A DNA stretch of 64,000 nucleotides from Bradyrhizobium sp. Arg816 (GTDB taxonomy: Bacteria > Pseudomonadota > Alphaproteobacteria > Rhizobiales > Xanthobacteraceae), in contig NZ_JAPRAQ010000021.1 of NCBI RefSeq assembly GCF_029989365.1, positions 1 to 64,000 of the forward strand, in the 5' to 3' direction. The notes beneath the pieces are model-generated. The model saw only the letters and a program-made list of their open reading frames with translations, was not told where the DNA came from and made no database searches. Position numbers and translations under genes: made by a program. Positions 35,828-43,314 of this stretch are shown piece after piece. Positions within the stretch are counted from its first letter, which is position 1. Each line of letters starts with the position of its first letter.

Positions 35828-36529
35828 ATGCTCATCCCATCCACAAGGCTGCACATCTTGACGAAAGTTCTCTATGCTGGTGTTTTCATTTGCTTTGGCG
35901 TCGTCGAGGCGCTCGGCGCTCCCCTGGCGCTGCCATCGACGCCTTATAGTTACACAGTTCTGGATCAGGACCTCGCGGCCGCACTGCAGGAATTCGGCAA
36001 CAACCTAAATATCAGAGTCAATGTCAGCACCGGGGTGAAGGGGCGGATTCGCGGGCGAATGCCGGATCTCCCACCGCGAGAGTTCCTCGAACGGTTGATT
36101 AATCTCTACAATCTTCAGTGGTACTACGATGGGCTGGTGCTCTACGTATCCGATGCGCATGAGGCGCAAAGCCGCCTTTTGGTCTTGAGTCCAATCAGCT
36201 TTGATGCGTTCAAGGCGGCACTCGATGCGCTCAACATCTCCGACGAGCGTTACATCGTGAGACCCGTACCGGGAGATGGCCTCGTCTTCGCCTCTGGTCC
36301 ACCCCGCTTTGTCGCGCTTGTGGAGCAAACAGTAAAAGGACTTGCGGCGGAGGCACAGGCACGGCGAAACCCGAGCAGTGCCGAAAAGCCGCCGCACGAG
36401 TCGGTTTTGATGCTGTTTCGGGGATCCTCCAGCGTGGTCATTCGCGAAGGACGACCGAATGACGCTCCTTCGCCGGAGGCGCCACATCAAGACGGCGCGG
36501 TCCACACACCCGATGTAGGTAAGAAATGA
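35828..36529 (+). CDS. rhcC1: RhcC1/NolW, N-terminal secretin subunit of the T3SS
   Basis: 233 residues from the ATG at 35828 (a TTG nine codons upstream is also possible). Signal peptide (LTKVLYAGVFICFGVVEALGAP), then the N0/N1 domains of T3SS secretins: SYTVLDQDLAAALQEFGNNLNIRVNVSTGVKGRIRGRMP (FxxNxGxxL-like N0) and EFLERLINLYNLQWYYDGLVLYV. It ends after the N1-like region without any secretin barrel; the barrel is in RhcC2, 11 kb away. This split is characteristic of rhizobial T3SS (nolW). Divergent from nopB. Confidence 0.92.
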   Translation: MLIPSTRLHILTKVLYAGVFICFGVVEALGAPLALPSTPYSYTVLDQDLAAALQEFGNNLNIRVNVSTGVKGRIRGRMPDLPPREFLERLINLYNLQWYYDGLVLYVSDAHEAQSRLLVLSPISFDAFKAALDALNISDERYIVRPVPGDGLVFASGPPRFVALVEQTVKGLAAEAQARRNPSSAEKPPHESVLMLFRGSSSVVIREGRPNDAPSPEAPHQDGAVHTPDVGKK

Positions 36530-36583
36530 CTTGATGACAACTGATGGCCTGGAAGAGATGCAATGCGTCTGCTTATGCCCTCT

Positions 36584-36618
36584 GTCAGTTTTTCGAAAGC
36601 TACTGCTGCCATTGTCAG
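36584..36618 (+). promoter_or_regulatory. tts box upstream of two small ORFs
   Basis: GTCAGTTTTTCGAAAGCTAC followed by TGCTGCCATTGTCA is an excellent tts box. The first well-initiated ORF downstream starts at 36840. Confidence 0.85.
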
Positions 36619-36839
36619 AGCGCGGATGTGTAGATGGCCGATGCCGCAGGGTGGCGCAATAAACGTCCGAACCGGAGCCACGGATGCGAACCAGAATTCT
36701 AGCCAGCAGCATCGGTGAGCGTGCTTTGCCACTTTAGCGCCTCATGCGAGCTTTTGAACAACTCCACGAAGTCCGTCATGCAAATGAGCTTCGTCGTATA
36801 AGAATGAAACCCACTCCGTTGTCCAAAAGGAGGAACGGG

Positions 36840-37019
36840 ATGGACTTCAACGCGCTAAGCCGGGCGGACAACAGCCCAGCGTCCCACTCGTCCTCATCGC
36901 TCGCCAGTCCAAGGGAGTTTGAGCGTGAACTAATGGCATTGCATGAAATACCTGAATACAGCCAGGACCTAATTTGGCAGGAACTCGGAGGCAGATCATC
37001 GGGTGTGAGCCATCATTGA
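36840..37019 (+). CDS. Small protein behind a tts box, possibly secreted
   Basis: 59 residues, MDFNALSRADNSPASHSSSS..., Ser/Ala-rich N-terminus followed by a helical acidic stretch (EFERELMALHEIPEYSQDLIWQEL). A strong ribosome site (AAAGGAGG, six bases before the ATG) fixes the start, although the frame opens at 36744. The tts box 220 bp upstream and the position between rhcC1 and nopX suggest a small T3SS substrate or accessory protein. Not recognised as a named Nop. Confidence 0.6.
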   Translation: MDFNALSRADNSPASHSSSSLASPREFERELMALHEIPEYSQDLIWQELGGRSSGVSHH

Positions 37020-37192
37020 GTGGCGACGAGCGGTCCAATTCTCAACAGCCGATCGCTCAACACCGCACGGACGCCTCCGATTTCAAGATCTTGAGCCTTG
37101 GCTCATGCGGGCCGGGTCACCTCACGCTGGACCGTCTCAAGCCGGGCCCCTGTTGACGCAGGGGTGCTCCGCCGGACATTGGAGATTTTGCC

Positions 37193-37375
37193 ATGGCGAA
37201 CGGTCGTCGCGCCAAGGACGACTGGGTCTTCACTGGCCAAACAGCTACGCCCGCTCAGATCGAAATGCTAAGAAGCGGCGATCTCATAGCTACCAGGGGT
37301 GTCCGGACAACAACGCTCACCATCCCGGGTGTGCCTCACACGGAAGAACGTTTTATTCGTCAAAACCGTCGCTGA
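37193..37375 (+). CDS. Small hypothetical protein
   Basis: 60 residues (MANGRRAKDDWVFTGQTATPAQIEMLRSGDLI..., ending in basic FIRQNRR). GGAG lies nine bases ahead of the ATG. Polar, no signal or membrane segment. It follows the small gene at 36840 and may share its tts-box transcript. Function unknown. Confidence 0.5.
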   Translation: MANGRRAKDDWVFTGQTATPAQIEMLRSGDLIATRGVRTTTLTIPGVPHTEERFIRQNRR

Positions 37376-37767
37376 ACCCTTCCATTTGGCCTGTAGGTTC
37401 GGGCGAACACTCGCCAAGCGGCTAAGCACGATGACATGAAGAATGCCGAGTGCAGCTGAGCTTCGATCCGCGCGGCGCAATACGGTCCGCAGCATCTACG
37501 CAAGCGCCAACACTCTCGTTGGACACCGGCGCGAGGTCGCTCCGCGTGGGTCATTTCACCATAAGATGCTGCGGAGACCTGCGACGTTGTTTGACCAATC
37601 GGCGCACGTGATCATCCGCAGAGCGGCAGAATCGGCCTCGCTAATTCGACCTAGTTGGCCCCGAGGCAAGCGATCGAGCATAACAAGAAAGCCGATTCCG
37701 ATATCGAGAACCCATCACCGCCTCTCACACCATCACTGCGCGTCTCGTTGTGAAACCTCTGAGCGCC
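37376..37767. other. Gene-free stretch before the nopX promoter
   Basis: Short frames on both strands without ribosome sites. No repeat or terminator stands out. Confidence 0.35.
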
Positions 37768-37799
37768 GTCAGCTTTTGGAAAGCTAATCGAACCTACCA
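37768..37799 (+). promoter_or_regulatory. tts box of nopX
   Basis: GTCAGCTTTTGGAAAGCTAA followed by TCGAACCTACCA fits the full tts-box pattern including the CnnnCnTA right end. The nopX start codon is about 190 bp downstream. Confidence 0.88.
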
Positions 37800-37991
37800 T
37801 GTGGCGTGAATATCTAGACGGCGATGTGCCTATAGATTGTAGCGGAACTGAGCGCTGGGGCGCACTGAGCAATTGGAAGCAGGTGGTAGGAGCCATCGAA
37901 GCCTGTCGACATTTCTTGCTCGTTGTTCGTCGCGATTCTCCGGCTGCGCCACATGACCAGTGTGGTGCGATCTCAAATCAGAGGACGTATA

Positions 37992-39791
37992 ATGTCAGTC
38001 AACAACCTATCGCTAACCGCCAGCTCGAGTATGTCCGGACTGGCCCCCGGGCCCTCATCGGCGCGGGATCTTTCAAACTTCGAGGCGATGCTGGCTAGTT
38101 TCTCGTTGAAAGACAATGCCGATGACCATTCCACTCCACAGAATCCGCCGGCTGCAGACTCAGCCAAGCGGCTGACGGAGGAACTCACGCAGGAGGTGCG
38201 GAGCATCCTCCCGCCGGAGATCGAGGCCGCACTTGACGCATGTCAGCAGGCCCCAGAGCCATCCTCCGCGGAGTCCTCCTCCGCTGCGAGCGCCCCAAAG
38301 ATTGCAGAGGCACCCGTACAAAGCTCCAGGATCACGTGGAACAGCGGCACGCTGACTGATGCCGAGCTGGAGATTGTGTCGGTGCTGAACCGACACAAAG
38401 ACAAATGCCCGCTGGATTGGAAATCCCTTGGAGATTTGGCCAACGATCCCTCCACTCCGCCGGATCTAAAGGCGGCGATCGAGGCGTTGCAACAGGACCC
38501 AGAGCTCTTCTATGCGATAGGCTCGCAAGGTGACGGCCGCTGCGGCGGGAAGATCAAAGCAGGTGATCTCTCCGGCTTCTCCGATCACCACCCTCAGGTT
38601 GCTGCTTTCCAGGAGCAGCGGGCAGAGAGCTATACGCAAAACTACATCCCTTCCGACGGCACCCGGAATGGCGAGCCATCGGTTATGACCCAGACCGATG
38701 CATTGCGCGAGCTCTATCGCTATGCCGACAATCTGCCTAAGAACCTGAGCCTTGCGGATTTCAAGCGGATCGTCGACGGCGAAGCTAAAACCGGCAAATG
38801 CCCGCCACAGGTCCTCGCGGCCGCTCAATACTTCCTCGACCATCCGGATGAATGGAAGCAGTTGTACGGTGGCTCGATAGACAAGGTCCACAAAGAGGAC
38901 TTCCTGCAGGTTGCTTCATCATCGATCAATCTCACGCAAGCCGAGCTCGATACGCTCAATACGATCAGCAAGAACCAAAACGCTTTCTTCGGGAAGGGTG
39001 ACCTGACCCGGGAAAAGCTGGCGAGCATGGTCGATGATAAGACCCTCGCGCCCGAGGTGCGAAATGCGGCCTCCCAGCTGCTCTGCGATCCTGTGTTGTT
39101 CGGGTTGATGAACAACGCGATTACGGGCTACAAAACCCACCACAAGTTCTTCGACTTCGGCGGCGGCCATACGGTCGATTCCGGCAACATCAGCAACAGC
39201 GACTTCGACCATTTCTTCAACAACATGTCGGGTGCGAACCGCACCGTTCACCAAGTGAAGACGCATGCCGTCCGAACGCCTGCCGAGCAGGACGCGGTCG
39301 CGGACATGACGACGGGCATGGCAGACCAGCCCGACATCAAGTCTCCCAAAAAGAACGGTGGCGCCTTCATGCACGCACTTAACGACGTGCTCAAAGTTGG
39401 CTCTAAGGTATTCGATTGGGCCGCAACAGCAGTCGGTGTACTTGGCTTCATTCCAGGCTTGGGTGAATTGGCCGATCTGGCGTCAATGGTGCTCGAAGCC
39501 GAGGCGCAAGCTGCAAATCTTCTTCATACTGCCGTCAGTGGCGGCAACATAAAGCAAGCGCTGGAAGAAGCCGGGCTGAACCTTGCGGCACAGGCGGTGG
39601 GCTGCATCGCCGGACCTGAGGTCAAATTGGCAATGCGAGAGGGCTTGGTGAAGCAGGCAATTCAAGAAGCCGCGACGGCCGGCATCAACCTGCCGGTTTC
39701 GGTGGCCCAGTCCTGCGCGGAGGATTATCTGAATAACCTAAAGGCTCGCATCGAATCCGAGCGCTTGCAAGCTGCAGGCGCTAACGCCTAG
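37992..39791 (+). CDS. nopX: NopX, T3SS translocator (HrpF/NolX family)
   Basis: 599 residues from MSVNNLSLTASSSMSG; the frame is open from 37923, but GAGGACG precedes this ATG and the protein then has the known NopX length (about 600). It contains two internal repeats of the HrpF/NolX type with WNSGTLTDAELEIVSVLNRHKDKCPLDWKSL and INLTQAELDTLNTISKNQNAFF, GDL..F...H blocks, FDFGGGHTVDSGNISNSDFDHF, and a C-terminal hydrophobic region (about 495-530: VFDWAATAVGVLGFIPGLGELADLASMVL) thought to insert into the plant membrane. Secreted through the T3SS; forms the translocation pore. Confidence 0.95.
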   Translation: MSVNNLSLTASSSMSGLAPGPSSARDLSNFEAMLASFSLKDNADDHSTPQNPPAADSAKRLTEELTQEVRSILPPEIEAALDACQQAPEPSSAESSSAASAPKIAEAPVQSSRITWNSGTLTDAELEIVSVLNRHKDKCPLDWKSLGDLANDPSTPPDLKAAIEALQQDPELFYAIGSQGDGRCGGKIKAGDLSGFSDHHPQVAAFQEQRAESYTQNYIPSDGTRNGEPSVMTQTDALRELYRYADNLPKNLSLADFKRIVDGEAKTGKCPPQVLAAAQYFLDHPDEWKQLYGGSIDKVHKEDFLQVASSSINLTQAELDTLNTISKNQNAFFGKGDLTREKLASMVDDKTLAPEVRNAASQLLCDPVLFGLMNNAITGYKTHHKFFDFGGGHTVDSGNISNSDFDHFFNNMSGANRTVHQVKTHAVRTPAEQDAVADMTTGMADQPDIKSPKKNGGAFMHALNDVLKVGSKVFDWAATAVGVLGFIPGLGELADLASMVLEAEAQAANLLHTAVSGGNIKQALEEAGLNLAAQAVGCIAGPEVKLAMREGLVKQAIQEAATAGINLPVSVAQSCAEDYLNNLKARIESERLQAAGANA

Positions 39792-40611
39792 GCGGAGGGA
39801 CGCCATCTTCTCAGGATCACGCTGGAAATGCTAATCGAGCTTGCGCGGCCTCCGCGCGGTTGGGCCTCTCTGCCGAGCACTAGGTCGCGCAAGCTCTACC
39901 AGCATACTTGAGACTGCCCCCGAATCCGAGGAACTTATTTCGGCTCTTCACTGTGTGCAAAACCATGTTGGCCGCACTCGATCGTTCGAATCCGACCTCA
40001 AACCCAGTCTGCCGCTGTGAAGTTCCATCGACTGCAACGCCGCCTGTCGAGACCGCGATGCATTAACACTACGCGACAGACCGGCCGCAGCCGCGGAGCT
40101 TACCGCTTGCGCAAGGATCGAGAGCACATTGGTCCGAAGCCGTAGAAGTCCCAAAGGGCTCTTGCTCCAGTGGCGGGCTTCTGCTCGGTCTTCCTGAAAA
40201 GTAGGTGGCGATTGACGGATCTGCTATGGCCCCGCCAGGACCGAGAGACCGCTCTTGGCCGCTCAATCGGCCGTCACTCTGGCTTTGCCCCTCGCTCCGA
40301 CCAGGTCAAGCTCCATGCCGCTTCGCGTGACCGCAAGCAAATTGTCGAAAGAGCTCGGAGGCATCGCAACGGACGTGCGCCCGAGATTGCAGCCACGTCG
40401 AGCTGAAAACGCTTTTGTGTAGCTTTGATATTTCGCTATTGAAGCTTTCGACCATCTGATCTCCAGCTTTCGCGGGCAACTTGTTGAAATACGGTCGGCT
40501 GGTGAAGATGTATAATGGTGATGGACCAGGTTAAGACAAACAATCGTTTGTGGAGCTTGATCGGGTGAGCACGTTGCTCATCACATCGGCTCATTGCATT
40601 TTCTACGACTC
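39792..40611. other. Gene-free stretch between nopX and nopC; GC hairpin after nopX
   Basis: GCGCGG-cct-CCGCGC at about 39845-39859, shortly behind nopX, could form a stable stem; no T-run follows. The remaining 0.75 kb has only short unsupported frames. Confidence 0.35.
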
Positions 40612-40643
40612 GTCAGCTTCTCGAAAGCTAATACTTGCATAGT
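40612..40643 (+). promoter_or_regulatory. tts box of the nopC-nopA-rhcV operon
   Basis: GTCAGCTTCTCGAAAGCTAA followed by TACTTGCATAGT is a near-consensus tts box 54 bp before the nopC-like start. Confidence 0.9.
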
Positions 40644-40696
40644 TGATGGCGGACAAGGCCTCCATTGGCACGATCGAATTGACATAGGAGAACCCG

Positions 40697-40993
40697 ATGC
40701 GCGTTACGAGCTCTAGCGGCGCTGGGCACGTCGATGTTGACCTCCATGCAGCTGGCGGCAAAAGCGGCGGCAGAAACGGATCTCACAAGCCTGGCGAGCG
40801 CGACGATCATGCCCGATCGCCTGATGCAAACATTCCCGAAAACGGCGGCGCGCCCACTCCGAGCGGCAACTCGCAAGAAGCCGCTATGCAGCAAGCGTTC
40901 AGCGCCGCTTTGGGAGCCGCTGCTCTCCAAGTTGCGAATAGTGCAATGAGCCATTTCGACGATGTCATGGCCGAGACAGAGGAGGATTCCTGA
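40697..40993 (+). CDS. nopC: NopC-like small secreted protein
   Basis: 98 residues, ATG preceded by TAGGAG. Gly/Ser/His-rich polar N-terminal half, then an Ala-rich helix (QEAAMQQAFSAALGAAALQVANSAMSHFDDVM) and an acidic end. Size, secondary structure and position directly between a tts box and nopA match nopC of Sinorhizobium fredii, a small T3SS effector co-transcribed with nopA. Primary-sequence identity cannot be checked here, so the name is by context. Confidence 0.65.
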   Translation: MRVTSSSGAGHVDVDLHAAGGKSGGRNGSHKPGERDDHARSPDANIPENGGAPTPSGNSQEAAMQQAFSAALGAAALQVANSAMSHFDDVMAETEEDS

Positions 40994-41064
40994 CGTTGCA
41001 TGTTGCGACGTTTGGAAATAGGAGCCGCACGTCGCGGCGCAATTCGAGCACACAGGAGAATAGT

Positions 41065-41298
41065 ATGTCTAAAAATGTTGGTGCGTCTCATACCTCGACT
41101 GCAGGTGGGGCAGCCGGCACCGCTACTGCTGCAGCCGCTTCCACGGCTGCTGAAGCTGCTGGAGAGGCGGCATTCCAACGGCAAATCGCCGCCCTGACTG
41201 CGACCAGCACAAAGGCTGCTGAGAGGGATGTGGAACTTCGGGTCGTCTCGACCGAGCTCTCGACCGTCAAGAAAGCCGCCGATGAGCGGGTGCAGTAA
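41065..41298 (+). CDS. nopA: NopA, T3SS needle/pilus subunit
   Basis: 77 residues, ATG preceded by AGGAGA. Ala/Thr/Gly-rich N-terminus (AGGAAGTATAAAASTAAEAAGEAAFQRQIAAL) and a single long C-terminal helix ending TELSTVKKAADERVQ, the build of needle proteins (SctF/HrpA-like), with the Ala-rich helix seen in NopA. Position after nopC and before the sctD-like gene agrees with other rhizobia. Polymerises into the extracellular pilus. Confidence 0.8.
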   Translation: MSKNVGASHTSTAGGAAGTATAAAASTAAEAAGEAAFQRQIAALTATSTKAAERDVELRVVSTELSTVKKAADERVQ

Positions 41299-41366
41299 GG
41301 GATGAGATGGGGCGACGTCGCCGCCCCACTTTCCCCGGCTGCTTAGTCTGTGAAGTCGCACGGGCC

Positions 41367-41391
41367 GTACGGTTTTGCCGTACGGTTCCGT
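41367..41391 (+). promoter_or_regulatory. Hairpin between nopA and the sctD-like gene
   Basis: CCGTACGG-ttttg-CCGTACGG: an 8-bp self-complementary block repeated around a 5-base loop, preceded at about 41311-41330 by another GC-rich stem (GGGGCGACGTCGCC.GCCCC). The two stems in the 110-bp spacer could partly stop or protect the transcript so that needle mRNA is more abundant than mRNA for the basal body. Confidence 0.45.
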
Positions 41392-41412
41392 TCGCTGTTC
41401 AGGAAACCGACC

Positions 41413-42303
41413 GTGAATGAACCAAATTGCCCGCATTTCGAAGTGTTGTCGGGGTGTTACTCCGGGCTGACAAGTAAAGTGGGGGTCGGATCGTGTCTGA
41501 TTGGCAGCAGCCTCGATGCTGACTTGATCTTCGTCGAACAAGGCCTCGAATCGCACCATCTTCGTGTCACCCCCCATTCCGATTCAATCGAGATCGAGGC
41601 CCTTGCGAGGGACGTTAGGATCGAGGGGCACGAGACTGTTTTACCGAACGAATCCATTGTTGTCCCTCTTCCTGTCGTTTTGCATGCCGGGGCGATGTCC
41701 ATTCGCTGGACGATCGAGGACTACAAACAAGCTGACTCCATCGACCGCCGGCATATATCGCTCGCCTTTCTCGCTTTGGTCCTGATCAGCTCTGCCGCGG
41801 TTGGCGCAGTCTCATCCAGTTTTGTCCAGACCAATACCACCGTGGCGTCAAGTCCGTCGTCACCTGCTCCGGACATTGCGCCCAAGCTGGCGCTCAGCTC
41901 TCCTGATGCTCTGGCCACCGATGCAGCTGCCGAACGGTTGCAAGAGGAAGTTGACAGAGCGGGCCTTGTCGGCATCAAGGTCGGCTCTGGGGCGGGCGTT
42001 GTCACCGCCGATGGCACTGTTACGCCCGCCTCGCTCGCCACATGGCGAGACGTCCAGCAGCGGTTTGATCACAATAGCAATGGCGCTTATACGCTCGTCA
42101 ATGCAGTGGCCATCAAGGATGAGAAGACGCCTCCCGCAATTGGGGTCCAAGCTGTTTGGCGCGGGAGCGACCCCTATATTGTCATTGCTGGTCAAAAGTA
42201 TTTCGTCGGCGCGCTCTTGAGCAATGGATGGACCGTCTACGGGATTGAGGAAGGGCGTGTTCTGCTGAGCCGCGATGGCCGGCTTGCCACTCTACCCTAT
42301 TAG
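41413..42303 (+). CDS. sctD: T3SS inner-membrane ring protein, SctD-like (Y4yQ type)
   Basis: 296 residues from a GTG (AGGA nine bases upstream; another in-frame GTG at 41350). N-terminal FHA-like cytoplasmic domain (about 5-105: FEVLSGCYSGLTSKVGVGSCLIGSSLDADLIF), one transmembrane helix (about 116-134: HISLAFLALVLISSAAVGAV), a Ser/Pro linker, then periplasmic domains with GLVGIKVGSGAGVVTADGTVTPASLATWRDVQQRF, typical of BON-like ring-building domains. This order is that of SctD (YscD/PrgH). SctD partners SctJ in the basal body. Confidence 0.8.
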   Translation: MNEPNCPHFEVLSGCYSGLTSKVGVGSCLIGSSLDADLIFVEQGLESHHLRVTPHSDSIEIEALARDVRIEGHETVLPNESIVVPLPVVLHAGAMSIRWTIEDYKQADSIDRRHISLAFLALVLISSAAVGAVSSSFVQTNTTVASSPSSPAPDIAPKLALSSPDALATDAAAERLQEEVDRAGLVGIKVGSGAGVVTADGTVTPASLATWRDVQQRFDHNSNGAYTLVNAVAIKDEKTPPAIGVQAVWRGSDPYIVIAGQKYFVGALLSNGWTVYGIEEGRVLLSRDGRLATLPY

Positions 42304-42336
42304 CGTTTTAGGCCGCAGGTAAGGAAGCAAAGCGCC

Positions 42337-42876
42337 ATGACTAGGCTGCCCCCCAATCCCGTCGAGCCCGGCACCTCTTTTCAGGAGCCAAACGTTGATC
42401 ATCATGCATCTGCCATCACGCCGGTCAATTCTCGGGCCAAGTCCATCGGGATTGACCGGACGCGTGGCAATGATCACAAGAGCCAAACCTCACTTTCTCG
42501 TCCTAGTGACGTACTGGATCGGTTGGTGGACGCCACGATCGAGAGCGCGCTCGAGCTCAGTTCGATCGATGCAGTTTCGCGCATCAATCTAGACGAGGCG
42601 CGCGCCCCGCCAGGTCAGATCGAGCCAAGCTCGGAACTCGCTTGGCTTAATGAGCCCAATCTCGCGCACAGTCTGCTCTCCTTTGTGACGCCGCGCTTAC
42701 GCCATTCGCATGTTCTGCGTCCAGAGCAACACGGCCTTCTTCTGGAGCGTTTGGCTGATACGCTATCAGCCGCGCCAGAGGATTTGGTGCCACGTGAAGG
42801 GGCCGCCCTTCTGCAACTGGAGCTGCAACGTTTAATCCTGCTCCGGCAGACTCACAACGGCTTGATCAAAGGCTAG
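42337..42876 (+). CDS. Rhizobial T3SS cluster protein of unknown function
   Basis: 179 residues. Polar Pro/Ser-rich first 55 residues, then mostly helical (LDRLVDATIESALELSSIDAVSRINL, LNEPNLAHSLLSFVTPRLRHSHVLRPEQHGLLLERLADTLS, EGAALLQLELQRLILLRQTHNGLIKG). No signal, membrane or catalytic motif. It lies between sctD and the TPR gene in the nopC-rhcV operon, so it is probably a cytoplasmic apparatus or chaperone component. I do not recognise a family. Confidence 0.75.
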   Translation: MTRLPPNPVEPGTSFQEPNVDHHASAITPVNSRAKSIGIDRTRGNDHKSQTSLSRPSDVLDRLVDATIESALELSSIDAVSRINLDEARAPPGQIEPSSELAWLNEPNLAHSLLSFVTPRLRHSHVLRPEQHGLLLERLADTLSAAPEDLVPREGAALLQLELQRLILLRQTHNGLIKG

Positions 42877-42878
42877 CA

Positions 42879-43307
42879 ATGCTCGGGCCAGACAAAGTGC
42901 AACACTTCACATCTACACGGCCGCCGATCGTTTCCGAAGCCGGCGCTATCGAGCTGATCTCCGGGCCGGAGCGAGATTTGCTCTGCGTGCTTTCTTACGT
43001 CTACCTTGCGTGCGGACAGAGCGCTAAGAGCCTGGCTCTGTTGCGGCTGGTCGCTCACGAACAGTCTCAAGACATCGGCCTGCTCCGCATCTTGGCTTAC
43101 GCTCTCATCTCGGAGCGTCGCGGTGACGAAGCACTGTCGGTATTGGACAGGCTTGACAAACTGGATGACGAGCCATCTTCGTGCCCGCCCTTGATGCTGA
43201 TGCGCAGCCACGCCCTGCGCCACGCTGGCCGCATGACCGAAGCGCAAGCCGTCTTCAAACGCTATGTTTTGTTGCGGGGCAGCCCAGCTGCAATCAAACA
43301 ACAATAA
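42879..43307 (+). CDS. TPR protein of the T3SS (Y4yS type, SctG/chaperone-like)
   Basis: 142 residues with about three tetratricopeptide-like helical pairs (LSYVYLACGQSAKSLALLRLVAH, LRILAYALISERRGDEALSVLDRL, MLMRSHALRHAGRMTEAQAVFKRYVLL). The ATG is two bases after the preceding stop. Small TPR proteins in this place act as chaperones of needle or translocator subunits in other T3SS (YscG/SycD style). In NGR234 the gene next to rhcV is y4yS. Role inferred. Confidence 0.8.
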   Translation: MLGPDKVQHFTSTRPPIVSEAGAIELISGPERDLLCVLSYVYLACGQSAKSLALLRLVAHEQSQDIGLLRILAYALISERRGDEALSVLDRLDKLDDEPSSCPPLMLMRSHALRHAGRMTEAQAVFKRYVLLRGSPAAIKQQ

Positions 43308-43314
43308 GGCTTCC

